A stretch of DNA of 64,000 bases. Source: Megalobrama amblycephala (Eukaryota; Chordata; Actinopteri; Cypriniformes; Xenocyprididae). Positions 34,842-47,100 of the stretch are shown here, piece by piece. The notes below the pieces were generated by a model. It was not told the DNA's origin, searched no databases, and saw nothing but the letters and a program-made list of their open reading frames with translations. The stretch lies in assembly GCF_018812025.1 (NCBI RefSeq), contig NC_063049.1, positions 17,856,758 to 17,920,757 of the forward strand. The letters run 5' to 3'. Numbering within the stretch: position 1 is the stretch's first letter; every line of letters starts with the position of its first letter. Position numbers and translations under genes: made by a program.

Positions 34842-36068
34842 CTGGAGCACCACAAACTCCATAACTCTTCCACAAACACAAGACTCAAGTCACAAGACTA
34901 GATATATAGAGCATGTTACATGACGCACAATGTATCACATTGTTCGAATAAACAAGGTTTCTGTAGCTCTTCTGTACCACTTGATTGCAAGTAATTATTC
35001 AGAAGCCTGTGCCTGTACTCCACCACCAACCACCTGACACTCAACATCATGGCAAAATGAAGAAAAAAACCTATACACACACATATAAACACAACATGTA
35101 ATTTTGCTTGGTGCAGCTGAAAAGGATTGTTTACCGTAACCTTGTAATCAACCTGCCTAGCAGCTCCACCATTAGCCACTATAAGAAGCCCAGCACAATC
35201 GGGGGCTGAAAGAGAGGGGCCCGCCTCTGATGAGCCTCCTCACGGTCTCAGTGATGGAGCACAGCGCTGGCCCCTCTATTGCCCTCTCATCATTTGTTTT
35301 CAAGAAGCGCAATTTCCATTTCAGTTGGATTACACCTTTTAATGTATCGCAAGCTTTAAGAAGAGGGAAGGGGGGAGGAGAAGAGAGGAGGGGGCATTAA
35401 AAAAAAGAAGAAAAAAGAAAACAGCATCTCTCATGCACTAGATTTCAAACAGGGCATTTGAGCCTTTGAGTGAAGAGGAGCAGATGAGTGCATCCGCAAT
35501 TAAAATCAAAAGCCCTGTGCAGCGGAGCAACAGTCCTCAATAACCCTTTGTGTGCCATGGAGCCAATGGGATGATATGGGCAGCTGGAACTGGGTTATGA
35601 GATGAGACATTACCTGCCCTTTTATTGTCACTTCAGATGTATAATATTCAAATAGGCCTGAGTGCCACTTTACTAAGCAGAGGTGTTTCTCTAACTGCAA
35701 ATATACAGACATAATGGAACAATTTATAGGAATACTTCACCATCATTTACTCATCCTCATATTGTTTCAAATCTACATGTCTGTTTTTCTTCTGTACAAC
35801 ACAAATGGAGGAATTTTGATGTATGTGCTAATTGCTCTTTACTACAGTATATGGGGACTCGGGCTGTCAGGCTTCAAAATGACAATCAAGCACCGTATTT
35901 CAAATCTTGTGAAGCCATAATATACACAATCATGATAATTCGTCATGTCACACTGATGTCATCAAACCTCATGACATCAAAAATGCATTTGAACATAAAC
36001 ATATACATTGAAAATATTCACTGAATAAGAGTTAGATTTTAAAGGTGCCCTACCTTTTTACATTTTAA
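34842..36068. other. Non-coding, with a candidate conserved element at 35180-35620
   Basis: No gene is seen. 35180-35620 is non-repetitive with a purine-rich run (35355-35420) and looks more constrained than its flanks. 35715-35800 carries an Angel-like fragment (CTTCACCATCATTTACTCAT). The start sequence of the next element, TTTTAAAGGTGCCCTA, appears once extra at 36036-36051 as a short direct repeat. Confidence 0.4.
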
Positions 36069-36980
36069 AGGTGCCCTAGATTCAAAAATTGAATTTACCT
36101 CGGCATAGTTGAATAACAAGAGTTCAGTACATGGAAATGACATACAGTGAGTCTCAAACTCCATTGTTTCCTCCTTCTTATATAAATCTCATTTGTTTAA
36201 ACGACCTCCGAGGAACAGGCGAATCTCAACATAACACCGATTGTTACGTAACAGTCGGGGTGTACGCCCCCAATATTTGCATATGCCAGCCCATGATCGA
36301 GGCATTACACAAGGGCAGCCAGTATTAACGTCTGGATGTGCACAGCTGAATCATCAGACTAGGTAAGAAAGCAAGAACAACAGCGAAAAATGGCAGATGG
36401 AGCGATAATAACTGACATGATTCATGATAACATGATATTTTTTGTGATATTTGTAAATTGTCTTTCTAAATGTTTTGTTAGCATGTTGCTAATGTAACGT
36501 TACTGTTAAATGTGGTTAAAGTTACCATTGTTTCTTACTGGCGTTATTTTCATTATTAAACACTTGCAGTCTGTATAATTCATAAACACAACTTCATTCT
36601 TTATAAATCTCTCCAACAGTGTGTAATGTTAACTTTAGCCACAGAGCACTATCAAACTCATTCAGAATCAAATGTAAACATCAAAATAAATACAATACTT
36701 ACACGATTAGACATGCTGCATGTAAAGATCCATTTTGAGGGTTATATTAGCTGTGTGAACTTTGTTTATGGTGTTTAAGGCAAGCGCGAGCTCTTGGGGC
36801 GTGGAGCACGAGATTTAAAGGGGCTGCGTACCCTGAATCGGCGCATTTATAATGATAGGCAGTTAAAAAAATTAATAAAAAAAAAATCTATGGGGTATTT
36901 TGAGCTGAAACTTCACAGACACATTCAGGGGACACTTAAGACTTATATTACATCTTTTGAAAACATGTTCTTCGGCACCT
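36069..36980. mobile_element. TTAA-flanked MITE with AGGTGCC ends
   Basis: AGGTGCC at the left and GGCACCT at the right lie next to TTAA (36065-36068 and 36981-36984). The 912-bp interior is non-coding in any convincing frame. It begins CCTAGATTCAAAAATTGAAT, which I recall as a common cyprinid dispersed repeat. Confidence 0.78.
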
Positions 36981-36984
36981 TTAA

Positions 36985-38846
36985 AATATATTAAAATAGA
37001 AAACATTTCTTTACTGCACTGTAAAAAATTATTTTCATGATTTGTTATCAACATTTTTTTCTTTTGTCAAATTAACTTAGACAATTATTGTGGTTCAGAT
37101 AACATAATATTTTGAGTTTCTTTTGATCAAATCAATCACCTTCATTGTTTTATTTCAAATTTTTAATTTCATTAACTCAAAATTTCAAGGCAACCAGGTA
37201 ACTTACTTTTTTTAAGTTAAACCAACAATTCTTTTTTTACAGTGTGTTTTACTGTATTTTTGGTCAAGAGACTTTTTTAAAAAACTTCCCATTCACTTTC
37301 ATTACAAACAGAACATTCAAAATTGTGTTCCACAGAAGAAAGAAAGTGTAAATGGGTCATATGGGTTAGGAATGACACAAGGCTGAGTAAACATTATGAT
37401 CATTTTAAAAGACGCCATATGATGCTATTTCAAAAAGGTTTTTTTGTTTATTGGGTGTACTAGAGTAGGTTAACATGCTTTATTACATTATTTTTCACAT
37501 AATGTATTATTGCAGCACCTCTATTCCCATTCTGTCTGAAATGCTCTGATTGAGTTGTGGTTTCTACAAAAGCCCTCCTTCAAAAAAGCCCAGAGCGCTC
37601 TGATTGGCCAGCAGACCCAGTGCTTTGTGATTGGCCAAACATCTCAAGTGTGTGTTGGAAATTCAAATGCCCTTAATTGCGAGTTCAAGTGGATGAATCG
37701 GAAGCAACTTTGCAAGCACGACTTGAGCAGAACGTTTCACAGTGGTAAGCTTTAAGAGCAAACAATATTGCTCTGGATTTTGCTTTCGCGTCGCAACAGA
37801 CAGAATCTCCATGACATGGCGAAAACACTACAATTCACTGAAGCCCCACCTTATTTCTTTGCGTATACGCCTTTGGGCGGAAATTATGCCAATGTAAACT
37901 ATCCCTTTAATAAAACCAAAAAATTATTTTATTTCTGACATTTGCATAAATAATTATTAATAATACACCATCTCATCTCACACATCTAAGACTAAGTTAT
38001 GCTGAACAAAGCCCTCAGACAATCATGTGGTATACCGCAGCAGACTCTACTTCCAGTTTATGAATGTTATTGACCCCACAGGTCACACAAACTTGGGCCT
38101 TTTATTTATGTTTCGTCAGTACTTTGCTGTGGCTTCCTACCCACACCGGTGCAGATGATTTTGAATCATGGCTCTTAATTATATGCTCGTGCCCTGCATT
38201 AATACGTGCATTAACATAACCCATTGTTTATTCATTATTTCCAAGCCGTTTCTGAAATTATGTAAAACCATTTCTAAACAAAGAGCAGGTTTTAATAAGA
38301 CTTGCCATTTTGTTTCATGCAATTCAAATACTAGCAAGATTCTGGGGGCAAAATGAACAAAATCTAACTAAACGTCAAAAGGGATTATAAAACTACATAT
38401 AAATAGGGCTTTAGGAAAACTTGGAGAAGAAGTAGCAACACAACCCGGGTTGCAGATTTTTTTTGTTGTAGCTTGTGCAATCTTAGTGCTTCTGAAGTGG
38501 AATATGTGAAAGAGTTTAATTAGAGCTCAGAAGTGACAAAAAGCACATATGCACTTTCAAGTGTTTTACCTTCAGTAGTGGATTACAACCTGTGCAAACT
38601 AGATTAAGAGACAGCCAAATGGATTCATGTCAAATATAAATATGAAGTACCAGTAGGCTTATCAGATTCACAGGACAAAAATCCATTTTGAGGCAAAAAA
38701 TAAATAAATAAAATGTCACACCTGGTTTTTAATTCGATTTGAGATCAGTATCAGTGATGTTAAATAACAGAACTGGTATCATCTGAATCAGCATATTTTC
38801 TGGTTTAATTTGATATAAAACATTCACATAAGCTTTTCATCTACAT
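36985..38846. other. Non-coding with repeat fragments
   Basis: No gene is supported. A degraded Angel-like end lies near 37270-37400, and 37405-37915 (GACGCCATATGATGC onward, with two GATTGGCCA words) looks like another dispersed repeat whose termini I could not define. 37920-38840 has no recognisable features. Confidence 0.35.
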
Positions 38847-39210
38847 TAGTGGTTCTCAAACTTTTTTGACTCAACGACCCCTCATTGTCCAAAACAATGT
38901 CCACATTAGCTAAGATATTTCCTTCGGTATGTCTGCTGTAATTATGAAAATGCTATTTGTTTTCAAAAAATTTAATTAACAGAAATAGAAGTGTTGATAT
39001 ACTAAATTACATTATATTTGTGGTTCAAGATTCGGAATGTTTTTCAATTAAAATAATAGTTATTGAGAGGGAAATGAAATATGATTACAAAGATTTTAGT
39101 TTTTAACATTTTATTATTATTATTATTATTATTATTAATAAAGTTAAGTTATTTAAGACATCCTATGGCCTCCTCGAAAGTTTGCTGTAGCCCCTGGTTG
39201 AGAACCACTG
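38847..39210. mobile_element. hAT-type MITE with 8-bp target duplication
   Basis: The ends TAGTGGTTCTCAAACTTTTT and ...CCTGGTTGAGAACCACTG match the hAT terminal pattern CAGTGGTTCTCAA (first base changed at the left). The flanks ATCTACAT (38839-38846) and ATATAAAT (39211-39218) agree at 6 of 8 positions, the length used by hAT transposases. It is non-coding and contains an ATT trinucleotide run near 39113-39136. Confidence 0.85.
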
Positions 39211-39407
39211 ATATAAATAATTAATTAATAAATAATATTTAAATGTTTAATTGCATCTTCGCATTTTTAAGTGAAGTGCAATCAAAATGATGGTAAAGTT
39301 AGAAAGTTTTTGTATTGATCAGTTCAGTGAATTTAATTTAATTAGTGATTTAATTACTTCCCCCAATGAAAATTTGTGTTTGGTCATGCTATATATGTAT
39401 TTATATA

Positions 39408-39408
<1 letters not shown>

Positions 39409-39484
<76 letters not shown>
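39409..39484. repeat. (TA)n(CA)n microsatellite
   Basis: A TATTTATT-rich lead passes into a long TA run and then a CA run that directly abuts the Tc1-like MITE starting at 39485. The expected left TA target of that MITE has probably been absorbed or altered by the repeat. Confidence 0.9.
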
Positions 39485-39486
<2 letters not shown>

Positions 39487-39842
39487 GTCAAACCAAAATT
39501 TATTCAGACACCTTGGACATTTCATTCATTAATACAGTTTATTTTTCTATAGTTAAAAAAAAGGTAATAAAATATGACAAGATCTCAGAGTTAAACTGTG
39601 TCAGAAAAAAAAGAATCTTAATGTCAGATAACACTTAAGCAAAATATGGTCATGTCAAAGTTAATTTTTGGTCCCAATTTTTTTATCACTTTTACCAGTA
39701 GTCCACTATGAACAATTTTTGGGTATAAAATGTCACAGTTTACTTTATTTTGCTATCCTCACTTACATAAATGAACTATAGTGTCCTGCACCCACTAGTA
39801 AGAATATATCAAAAAATGTCTGAATAATTTTTGGTTTGACTG
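39485..39842. mobile_element. Tc1/mariner-type MITE, copy without insertion
   Basis: The ends CAGTCAAACCAAAATTTATT and ...ATTTTTGGTTTGACTG are inverted, with TA following the right end. The whole 358 bp matches the outer parts of 62037-63196. At 39635-39638 it has a single TTAA exactly where the other copy carries an Angel-like insertion. It is non-coding. Confidence 0.87.
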
Positions 39843-41979
39843 TATAACATTTTCAGGTGTTTAAACATAAAAACAAAGGTTCACCTGCTGCCTTAAAAAC
39901 ATGATTAAATTCAACTAAACATGAGTAAACTCAACTTGAATATAACCTTTGTTTCAACTCACAAATAGTCTTATAAACTTGAAAAATCCCAAACTTGTCA
40001 CGACAATTGGAGTTAAAGTGATGAAATAAGTTCAAATAACTTAACGGGACAGTCATGTTTTACAGTATTTACAGTTTAGACTGATCTCCATGTTTAAAAA
40101 CAAAATACAGGCAATAAAATATGTAAGTCTGCCCTATTATTGTCACAAGTATGCTTGATTTTGACTGTTTTGGTCATGAGTGCACTGATTTGTGCTGTGT
40201 GCTGAAAATAGGACAACACCACAGTGTTGATTCTTTGATACACACAGTGAAGCTGTAGGTCATTATCTCTCAGTCTAACCTGAGGTCATGTAACGTACAT
40301 ATTCTGCGGCTCCCGACGGTCCTGGCAGGCCCACATGTGAATCTTGTTGGGGAACAGTATTTTGTGCAGTGCTGTGAACATGCTTATTATCAACACACAA
40401 TTATCTGGCCTAATCATGTGGAACTGCACGACAATCACCAGGGACCAAGGAACTAACAACATTCTCACACAGACTCGCAAATATGCATTTATTGACGCTG
40501 CATCACAAGAAAGCCAGTGTCCCTGTCGATATTCTCTTCAGAATATTTCCTGTTGATTTGATTTTCAGTCCATATTTCCATAGCTTTTTTATGTATTCTT
40601 TGACTGATTGATTTTCACTCCCATCTCATATTCGCACACACAATGAATGCGTAATGCTCGGCTAGATAAACCTCTTTAGAAAGCTTCTCTGGAACACCTA
40701 AGTGTGATGCGCGTTACTGTACAGTATATTGCAGAGTGGTCCACAAAGCACAAAACATCGACTGCACACTTATTTTCTCTTCCAACACATTCAGAATTAA
40801 TTCACACATCTGTGTCACATCACACAGAGAGTATGATGGAAAACTTGCGAGTTGTGGGATTGATGCTAGAGGTACCTTATACATCTCACAATCACAGATA
40901 TGATTAAATTTGAAGCTAAAAACAAAGTATATGATTAGGATGATTTATTTGTAGAGTTGAATATTTCAGAAGTAATAGTAGTACACAGTTTTAAGGTACA
41001 GAAACGATCATGAGTAAATGAATTCCTTAGCACCAAATACTGACAACACTTTGAGCACACTGTAAAATAAAATAAAATGCATAAACTAACATCAATTAAC
41101 AGGACCGTCAACTTATAGGAAGATTTTTCCCAAAATAGAAAAAGAAATGTTAGTTCATAGCATTATTTTAATTTATATGTTTTCAAAATTACATTAAGTT
41201 CTACATTTATATCACTATTTCCCAGTGTTTTGAATAAGCTTTGATTTCTCGTGTAACAGTGACCTCTAGTGGCTGAAATGTAGATGTACACTACAAAAGT
41301 TCAATATATTTTTATAAATAAAATTTATTTTGATGTAAAATAATTCCCACAAATGAGTTGTCAAGTTATGGTCAACCTTATAGGTGAAAATTGGTTTAAT
41401 CATCAATGCTGCAAACATTGCGAAAAAATTGGTTTAGCATTATATAACTGCAGTATTTATAAGGAAACAATGGTCAGAATGGATTATCTAAGTGGCACTA
41501 AATCCTTTCCATCTGTACACATTATCTACTGTGTCCATGGGTTAGTATGAGCACTCTCAGTTTGGTTCTCATGTGCAATATGATCCGAGACCTTTAAATA
41601 ACACACTGTCCAGCATTGCAGGAGGCCTACAGCTGGCTAGAGAGAAACTTAATACAGACACAGACATTCTAAAGACTGACCGTAAAACATATGCAAACAT
41701 GCAGAAATAGACACACAAACAATGCTGCAAACATCATGGAAAAACATTTAGAGAGCATGCAGAACTATATATTGATACGCATGCTAAAGTTTAATGTTTG
41801 TAATATTGCTTCAACAGCCTTATGTAGAGAGAGAGCGCATACACACAGCTGTCACCTGCCATATGAATGAGTCATTTCTCCCTGCGATTCTGCTGTTATA
41901 TGGACGCACCTGTCAATGCCTCATCTCCAGTCTGTCTCTGATGGGAAAAGGTAATTTCGCCTCATATATTTAGTTTTAA
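39843..41979. other. Non-coding stretch
   Basis: I see no exons and no well-defined elements. Sequence is AT-rich with scattered short open frames lacking known domains. Confidence 0.35.
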
Positions 41980-42180
41980 AGGGATAGTTCATCCAAAAAT
42001 GAAAATTCTGTCATCATTTACTCCCCCTCAAGTTGTTCCAAGCCTGTATGAATTTCTTTGTTCTGCTGTACACAAACAAAGATATTTGGAAGAATGTTTG
42101 TAACCAAGCAGATCTCGCCCCCCATTGAATACATTAGTATCTTTTTTTCCTACTATGGTAAATGGGGGCGAGATCTGCTC
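41980..42180. mobile_element. Angel-like MITE, truncated at the right
   Basis: The left end AGGGATAGTTCATCCAAAAA follows TTAA (41976-41979). The apex of the hairpin is present (GCAGATCTCGCCCC pairs with GGGGCGAGATCTGC), but the returning arm that should end in AGTTCACCC is missing. The MITE stops about 45 bp before the next element at 42226. Confidence 0.75.
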
Positions 42181-42225
42181 TCTTTAATTCAATAATCTGA
42201 CACATTCGGATATATGTCACATCAC

Positions 42226-43210
42226 TATGGCAAGCCGTTTTGACTTTTATTCACATCTCAGGATATGAATTATTGGAAACAGGAATTACATTTCCACTAG
42301 TAACAATGTTAATTCTTGACATCAACATTTGAATTTCCACTAGTAAAAACTAGAATTCTTGATATCTGTAATTGTATTTTCACTAGTGAAATGTTACCAT
42401 AGGCTGCCATTCAAATTCAATTGTTGATATCAAGAATTGATTTCTTACTAGTTGAAATTCCAATTTCACATATCAGAAATACAATTCTTACTAGTAAAAA
42501 TCGTAATTTTTTGATATCAATAATTACATTGCTACTAGTAAAATGAGAATGTTTGATATCAAGAATTCAATTGTCACTAGTTGAAATGTCAGTTCTTGAT
42601 ATCAACAGTTGAATTGCTACTAGTAAAAATGTTCATTTTTGATATCTGAAAATGTATTTCTGATATCAATATTTCAGATATCTAAAATGGCTTTCTTACT
42701 AGTAACAATCACATTCATGATATCAGAAACTAACATTGTCACTAGTGACAATCAAATTATTGATATCAAAAATTAACATTGTTACTAGTAGCAATTCAAT
42801 TGTTCATATCAAGAACTGACATTTCAACTAGTGACAACTGAATTATTGATATCAAAAAATTATGATTTTTACTAGTAAGAATTGTATTTCTGATATGTGA
42901 AATTGGAATTTCAACTACTAAGAAATCAATTCTTGAGATCAACAATTGAATTTGAATGGCAGCCTATGGTGACATTTCACTAGTGAAAATACAATTACAG
43001 ATATCAAGAATTCTATTTCAAATGTTGATGTCAAGAATACATATTTCTGCGAGTGATGACATCATTGTTGATATCAAGAATTAACATTTTTACTAGTGGA
43101 AATGTTAATTCTTGATATCAACAATTGTCATTGTTACTAGTAGAAATGTAATTCCTGATATCAAGAATTCATATCCTGAGAATGAATAAAAGTCAAAACG
43201 GCTTGCCATA
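42226..43210. mobile_element. Long imperfect palindrome of alternating ACTAGT and GATATC
   Basis: The ends TATGGCAAGCCGTTTTGACT and ...AGTCAAAACGGCTTGCCATA are inverted. Between them, two 6-bp palindromes, ACTAGT and GATATC, mostly alternate about 25-35 bp apart through the 985 bp, each set in AATT-rich linkers. Outer arms also pair (CTGCCATTCAAATTCAATTG at 42399 against its inverse near 42940-42963), so the whole element can fold into one large hairpin. No open frame of note exists. It is a non-autonomous element of unassigned superfamily, with TA at both outer edges as a possible target. Confidence 0.82.
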
Positions 43211-43939
43211 CATCACAATGCATGAAGATATGCTGTTGCTACATTTCATCACAAGGAAAAAAAAAACTTTTTTAAATTAAAGGTTTAATGAATCTTTTGA
43301 AATATTACATGTCAATTGTATGTGATAGCAATACATAATATTATTTACAAAGCAAATATGTATGTGCTGTGGTGTGTGAACAAGCAGTGCAAGTAAAACG
43401 TAAAGCTTTCAGATCAGGTATTTCTACAAAGCTACAAAATCTGTCTATATATATATATTTAAAGCCTTTGGGGTTGAAAAAAAACACTCAAGAATTTACC
43501 AGTAAATAAATAATCAAAACACAAAAGTGAAGCAAAGTGGAAAATGTATCAATTTACACTTAAGAAGCAGGAAAAAAGAAGAACACCAGTCTGTTTCACT
43601 ATTTTTTTTCAGGCAACATAAAAATATTTAACATAATTTAATGCTTTGTGCAATACTATACTCACACAAACACTCACACATACATGAAGTGTTCCCAAAC
43701 CATCCATGATCGATGTTTACAGTACTGCTCACAGCACACATGATGACCAAATACTGAAGCAACATTTGCAAAATTTGAAGGCAAATTCAAATCAAATCTA
43801 TAGTAACTGTACCCCAGCCTGTCATAAAATCAACGCACCCTCTGAGTTTAGAGCCCAAACATGCTTTCTTTAGTGACAGATACTTAATGCATGTTGAACA
43901 TACAATTTCATTCTTCTGTTTCCAAACTATTCATGAGGT
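43211..43939. other. Region downstream of tmem182, probable 3' UTR
   Basis: Being immediately 3' of the tmem182 stop on the minus strand, part of this AT-rich sequence is expected to be its 3' untranslated region. I could not choose a polyadenylation site with confidence. Confidence 0.4.
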
Positions 43940-44166
43940 TCAGTCATAATGCTGTTGGACTGTACGGCCAATCACTAGGAAGAGAAGACCAGACAGAAAA
44001 CAGAAGAACACGCCCACCGGAGCAAACATGAAAGAGAGGCCATAAGTCATATTGAGCTCAAACCCTGGGCACTTATTCGACTTCTGATATTCCTCATATG
44101 AGCTAATTACATCCAACACATCTATCCAGATAACATACATCACAGTGACAACGAGAAGGAAGAAAC
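43940..44166 (-). CDS. tmem182: tmem182 coding exon 5 (last)
   Basis: The acceptor is TCTCCAG|GTTTC, and the exon runs through [13 protein letters not shown] (third segment) and [14 protein letters not shown] (fourth segment) to the TGA at 43940-43942. The open frame extends upstream of the acceptor into intron sequence, which should not be counted as protein. Confidence 0.93.
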
Positions 44167-47100
44167 CTGGAGAAAAGAGACAGCATTGAGAGTTGGAGAA
44201 ATAAAAAGCAACATGAAAGAGAGAGAGATAAAGTGAATAAATTAGATGTTCGTGAGATCTGTAATACATTGTTCAGTACTTTACATGTCCAAGTGAGGAA
44301 GAGATACACCTTACCTGCTCACGAAATCTTTAACTTACCAGAAATGAGGTAGAGTCCACCCCCTGCTTTATAAAGGCGATGACTGGCAAATGGAGCTGCG
44401 CAAATGATAATGAAACCGCCAGCCACCACAGCGGCCACGCCCAACAACATGGAGACGCTCCAGAAGCCTCTGTAGACTAAATAATTGTGTTTTTCATTAA
44501 AACAAACCAGAGGGAAAACAGTTCACAGTACAGCAGCTAATTTTTTGATGGTGTTTTTGAAGGTGTGTAAATTAGGAAAGTATAAAATAAAATAAAATAA
44601 TCTTACTTATGGCAGTCTGGTAGCTGGTAGTGTTGTAGATCTGATCAGGGATAGGAAAGGGGAGGAGATATGCAGGTTTGCATACTCTTGCATGTGGCTG
44701 ATTTTCTAGGGGAAGAACAAAGAGAATCGCCATTTATTAGCGTGTGTGTTTGAAATCATTGTTTATATTAAGATTCAAAAGTGTTTTGATATTCAAATTG
44801 TTTGCTGACTGAAGTAACCTGAACACTTATTCTCTCTTTGAACCTTCTGTGGCCTTTCTGAGGGCAACAGGTCAGACCCCTTTGATATTTATGGAAAAGT
44901 CTCACCCAGAGCTTCACAAGAGGACCAAACACCATGTTCAGTGAGCAAGTTGCTTTACGCTTTCAGATATAAAGTAATGGTAGCAGTTTACAATATTAAA
45001 TTCATTAAAATGAGTTAATGATTAAGTATCATAAACAGCAATTCTTACAGCACTTATCGTCCATTCATGCTATACAAATGTTAAACATGTATTTTTATAT
45101 GCATAAATGAACATCAATCTATATAAATAAATGCTAGGGTTAGGGTTAGGGTTAGGGTTAGTAAAAGTTTGTGTGCTTGGAAAACCACTGAAGACTCTAT
45201 TGCACCAAAAGCAAATATAATAATCTCTCTTACCAAACCAGAACTTCCACAGATTGTCATCATTCATGATGTCATTAAAGGTACAGCGCCAAAATAATCC
45301 CTCGTGATAAAAGGTAATGTTCTGGTCGTCACTAGATTGGTCCTGACCCTGGTTGACCGCAACATCACCTCGCTGTGAAGGAGCAGAGAGAAGAGGTCAG
45401 AGAGCACTGGACAACTGTTGCACAGCCAGTGAAATTACAATATTTAAAAACAGGTGGAGGACAGACACTTGCAATCTATGGATGGAAACATCATGCTATT
45501 TATGTGTTTAGATGCACTTTACGAAAACAATGTCAAGGATATTACATTACGGATTGGAATGGAGGTGATTTATGTCATATGACTTAACACTGCTAACACC
45601 TACTTAAACTGGTAGCTGTTAGCCGGTTGACTAGCGACCATATTCCAAATAATAGCCTGGACCACTTAATAAGACCAGCTAATGACCAACTAATGACCAG
45701 CCTGGCCATCTAGAAACCAGATCATGTTCCAAAACACCGCTAATAGCAGGAATCTCTAAGAGAAGTGTGCACTAGACCCAAGGCAAGCATGGAACGGGGC
45801 CCAGTGCAAGGTTTCAGAAGAGCCCTTGGTCAGTTCGTGATCGCGTTCCGGGGTAGGGGTCCCGTTGCACCGATGGCAATGCTCTAAGGACAGCCCTGAC
45901 TAGACCAATAGCATGTGAGCGGTGCAATTAATTCCCCAATAAATAAATAAATAAATAAATAAATCTGGAGATATTTAATATATTTGCATTTAAAGGTTTA
46001 GTTCACCCAAAAAATGAAATGGCTCAGTATTGGCCGATGCTGTACGCATGAGCAGCACGACACTTGGTGTGACGATGATGCAGGAGCCGGCCAATAATGA
46101 GCCGCCGTTCTGACGTAGAACACGGAAGTGCTGCACTGTGTTTACTACGGCCCTGTTTACATTAGCGCGTTTTTGTTTTAAAACGCATAACTTTTGCTAC
46201 AGTTATGCCTGTTGTTTACACTACTCCTGCGTTTTTGAACCTCAAAAACTGAGACTTTCGAAAACGCTGCAGACGTTTTAGTTTGAAAACGCCGGGGTTG
46301 TGTTTCAGTGTAAACAGACCAAAATGGATACTTTTGAAAATTATGGCGTGGCTGCCCACGTTCACTTTGCGTATCCTTGACGACCATATAAACAATAACA
46401 TAGAGACCGAACTGCAGTCTTTGCTGGCTTTGTTGTCATTTTTAGCAGCCACTGTACAGGTAAACTCTGCATTATTTAATACTGCAGCTACCCATATGTG
46501 CAAGAGGCAACTGTTTACACTTGTAGGTGCATGCCCAGTGTGTATGAACAGTCATGTGACATGCATTTTCGGTCATGTAGTGTAGACGCAGATCATTTCT
46601 GAAACGCTGTGGAAACACCAGTGTAGATGAGGATCGTTTTCATTTTAAAATGGCATTTTGTGTAAATGCTAAACAGGGCCTACATCAACAGTGTAGGAAG
46701 AGAAGAATTTGTTGAATAAAGTCGTTATTTTTGTTTGGTTTTTGCATACAAAATTGTATCACATTGTACGAATTCACACAAAATCGCCACCTAGTAAAAT
46801 AGTCACTTTTGTTTTCATTAGATTGAGTTGGGAGCATCTCACATTTCCCTCCCAATCCTTTATCAGGGAAATCTAATTCATGTGTGACTTCTATGAATAG
46901 ACACTGCACTGAGATTCCAGTTTGGTTATTTAGTATTAAATGCGGTATCAGACTGCAGCATGTGATAGTCTACACTCAAGCTACACTGACACTGTAAATA
47001 CTGACGTATGAGGATGTCATATGACTGTCACTGCTTAGAAACCAAATATGCCCATGACTGCTTCAGTATCTTCAGTAAAGATCAAAGAGCAGAAATATAG

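Noticed and set aside
39287..39638. Open frames of 81 and 90 codons
   Set aside because: They run through the (TA)n(CA)n microsatellite and encode only YIYI/THTH low complexity.
44167..44309. Extension of tmem182 exon 5 upstream, as a longer open frame would suggest
   Set aside because: It lies before a good TCTCCAG acceptor and does not match the family. The spliced join to exon 4 restores the conserved third membrane segment.
45135..45161. Interstitial telomere as a chromosome-fusion scar
   Set aside because: Only about four units in an intron, without subtelomeric repeats. A microsatellite is the simpler explanation.
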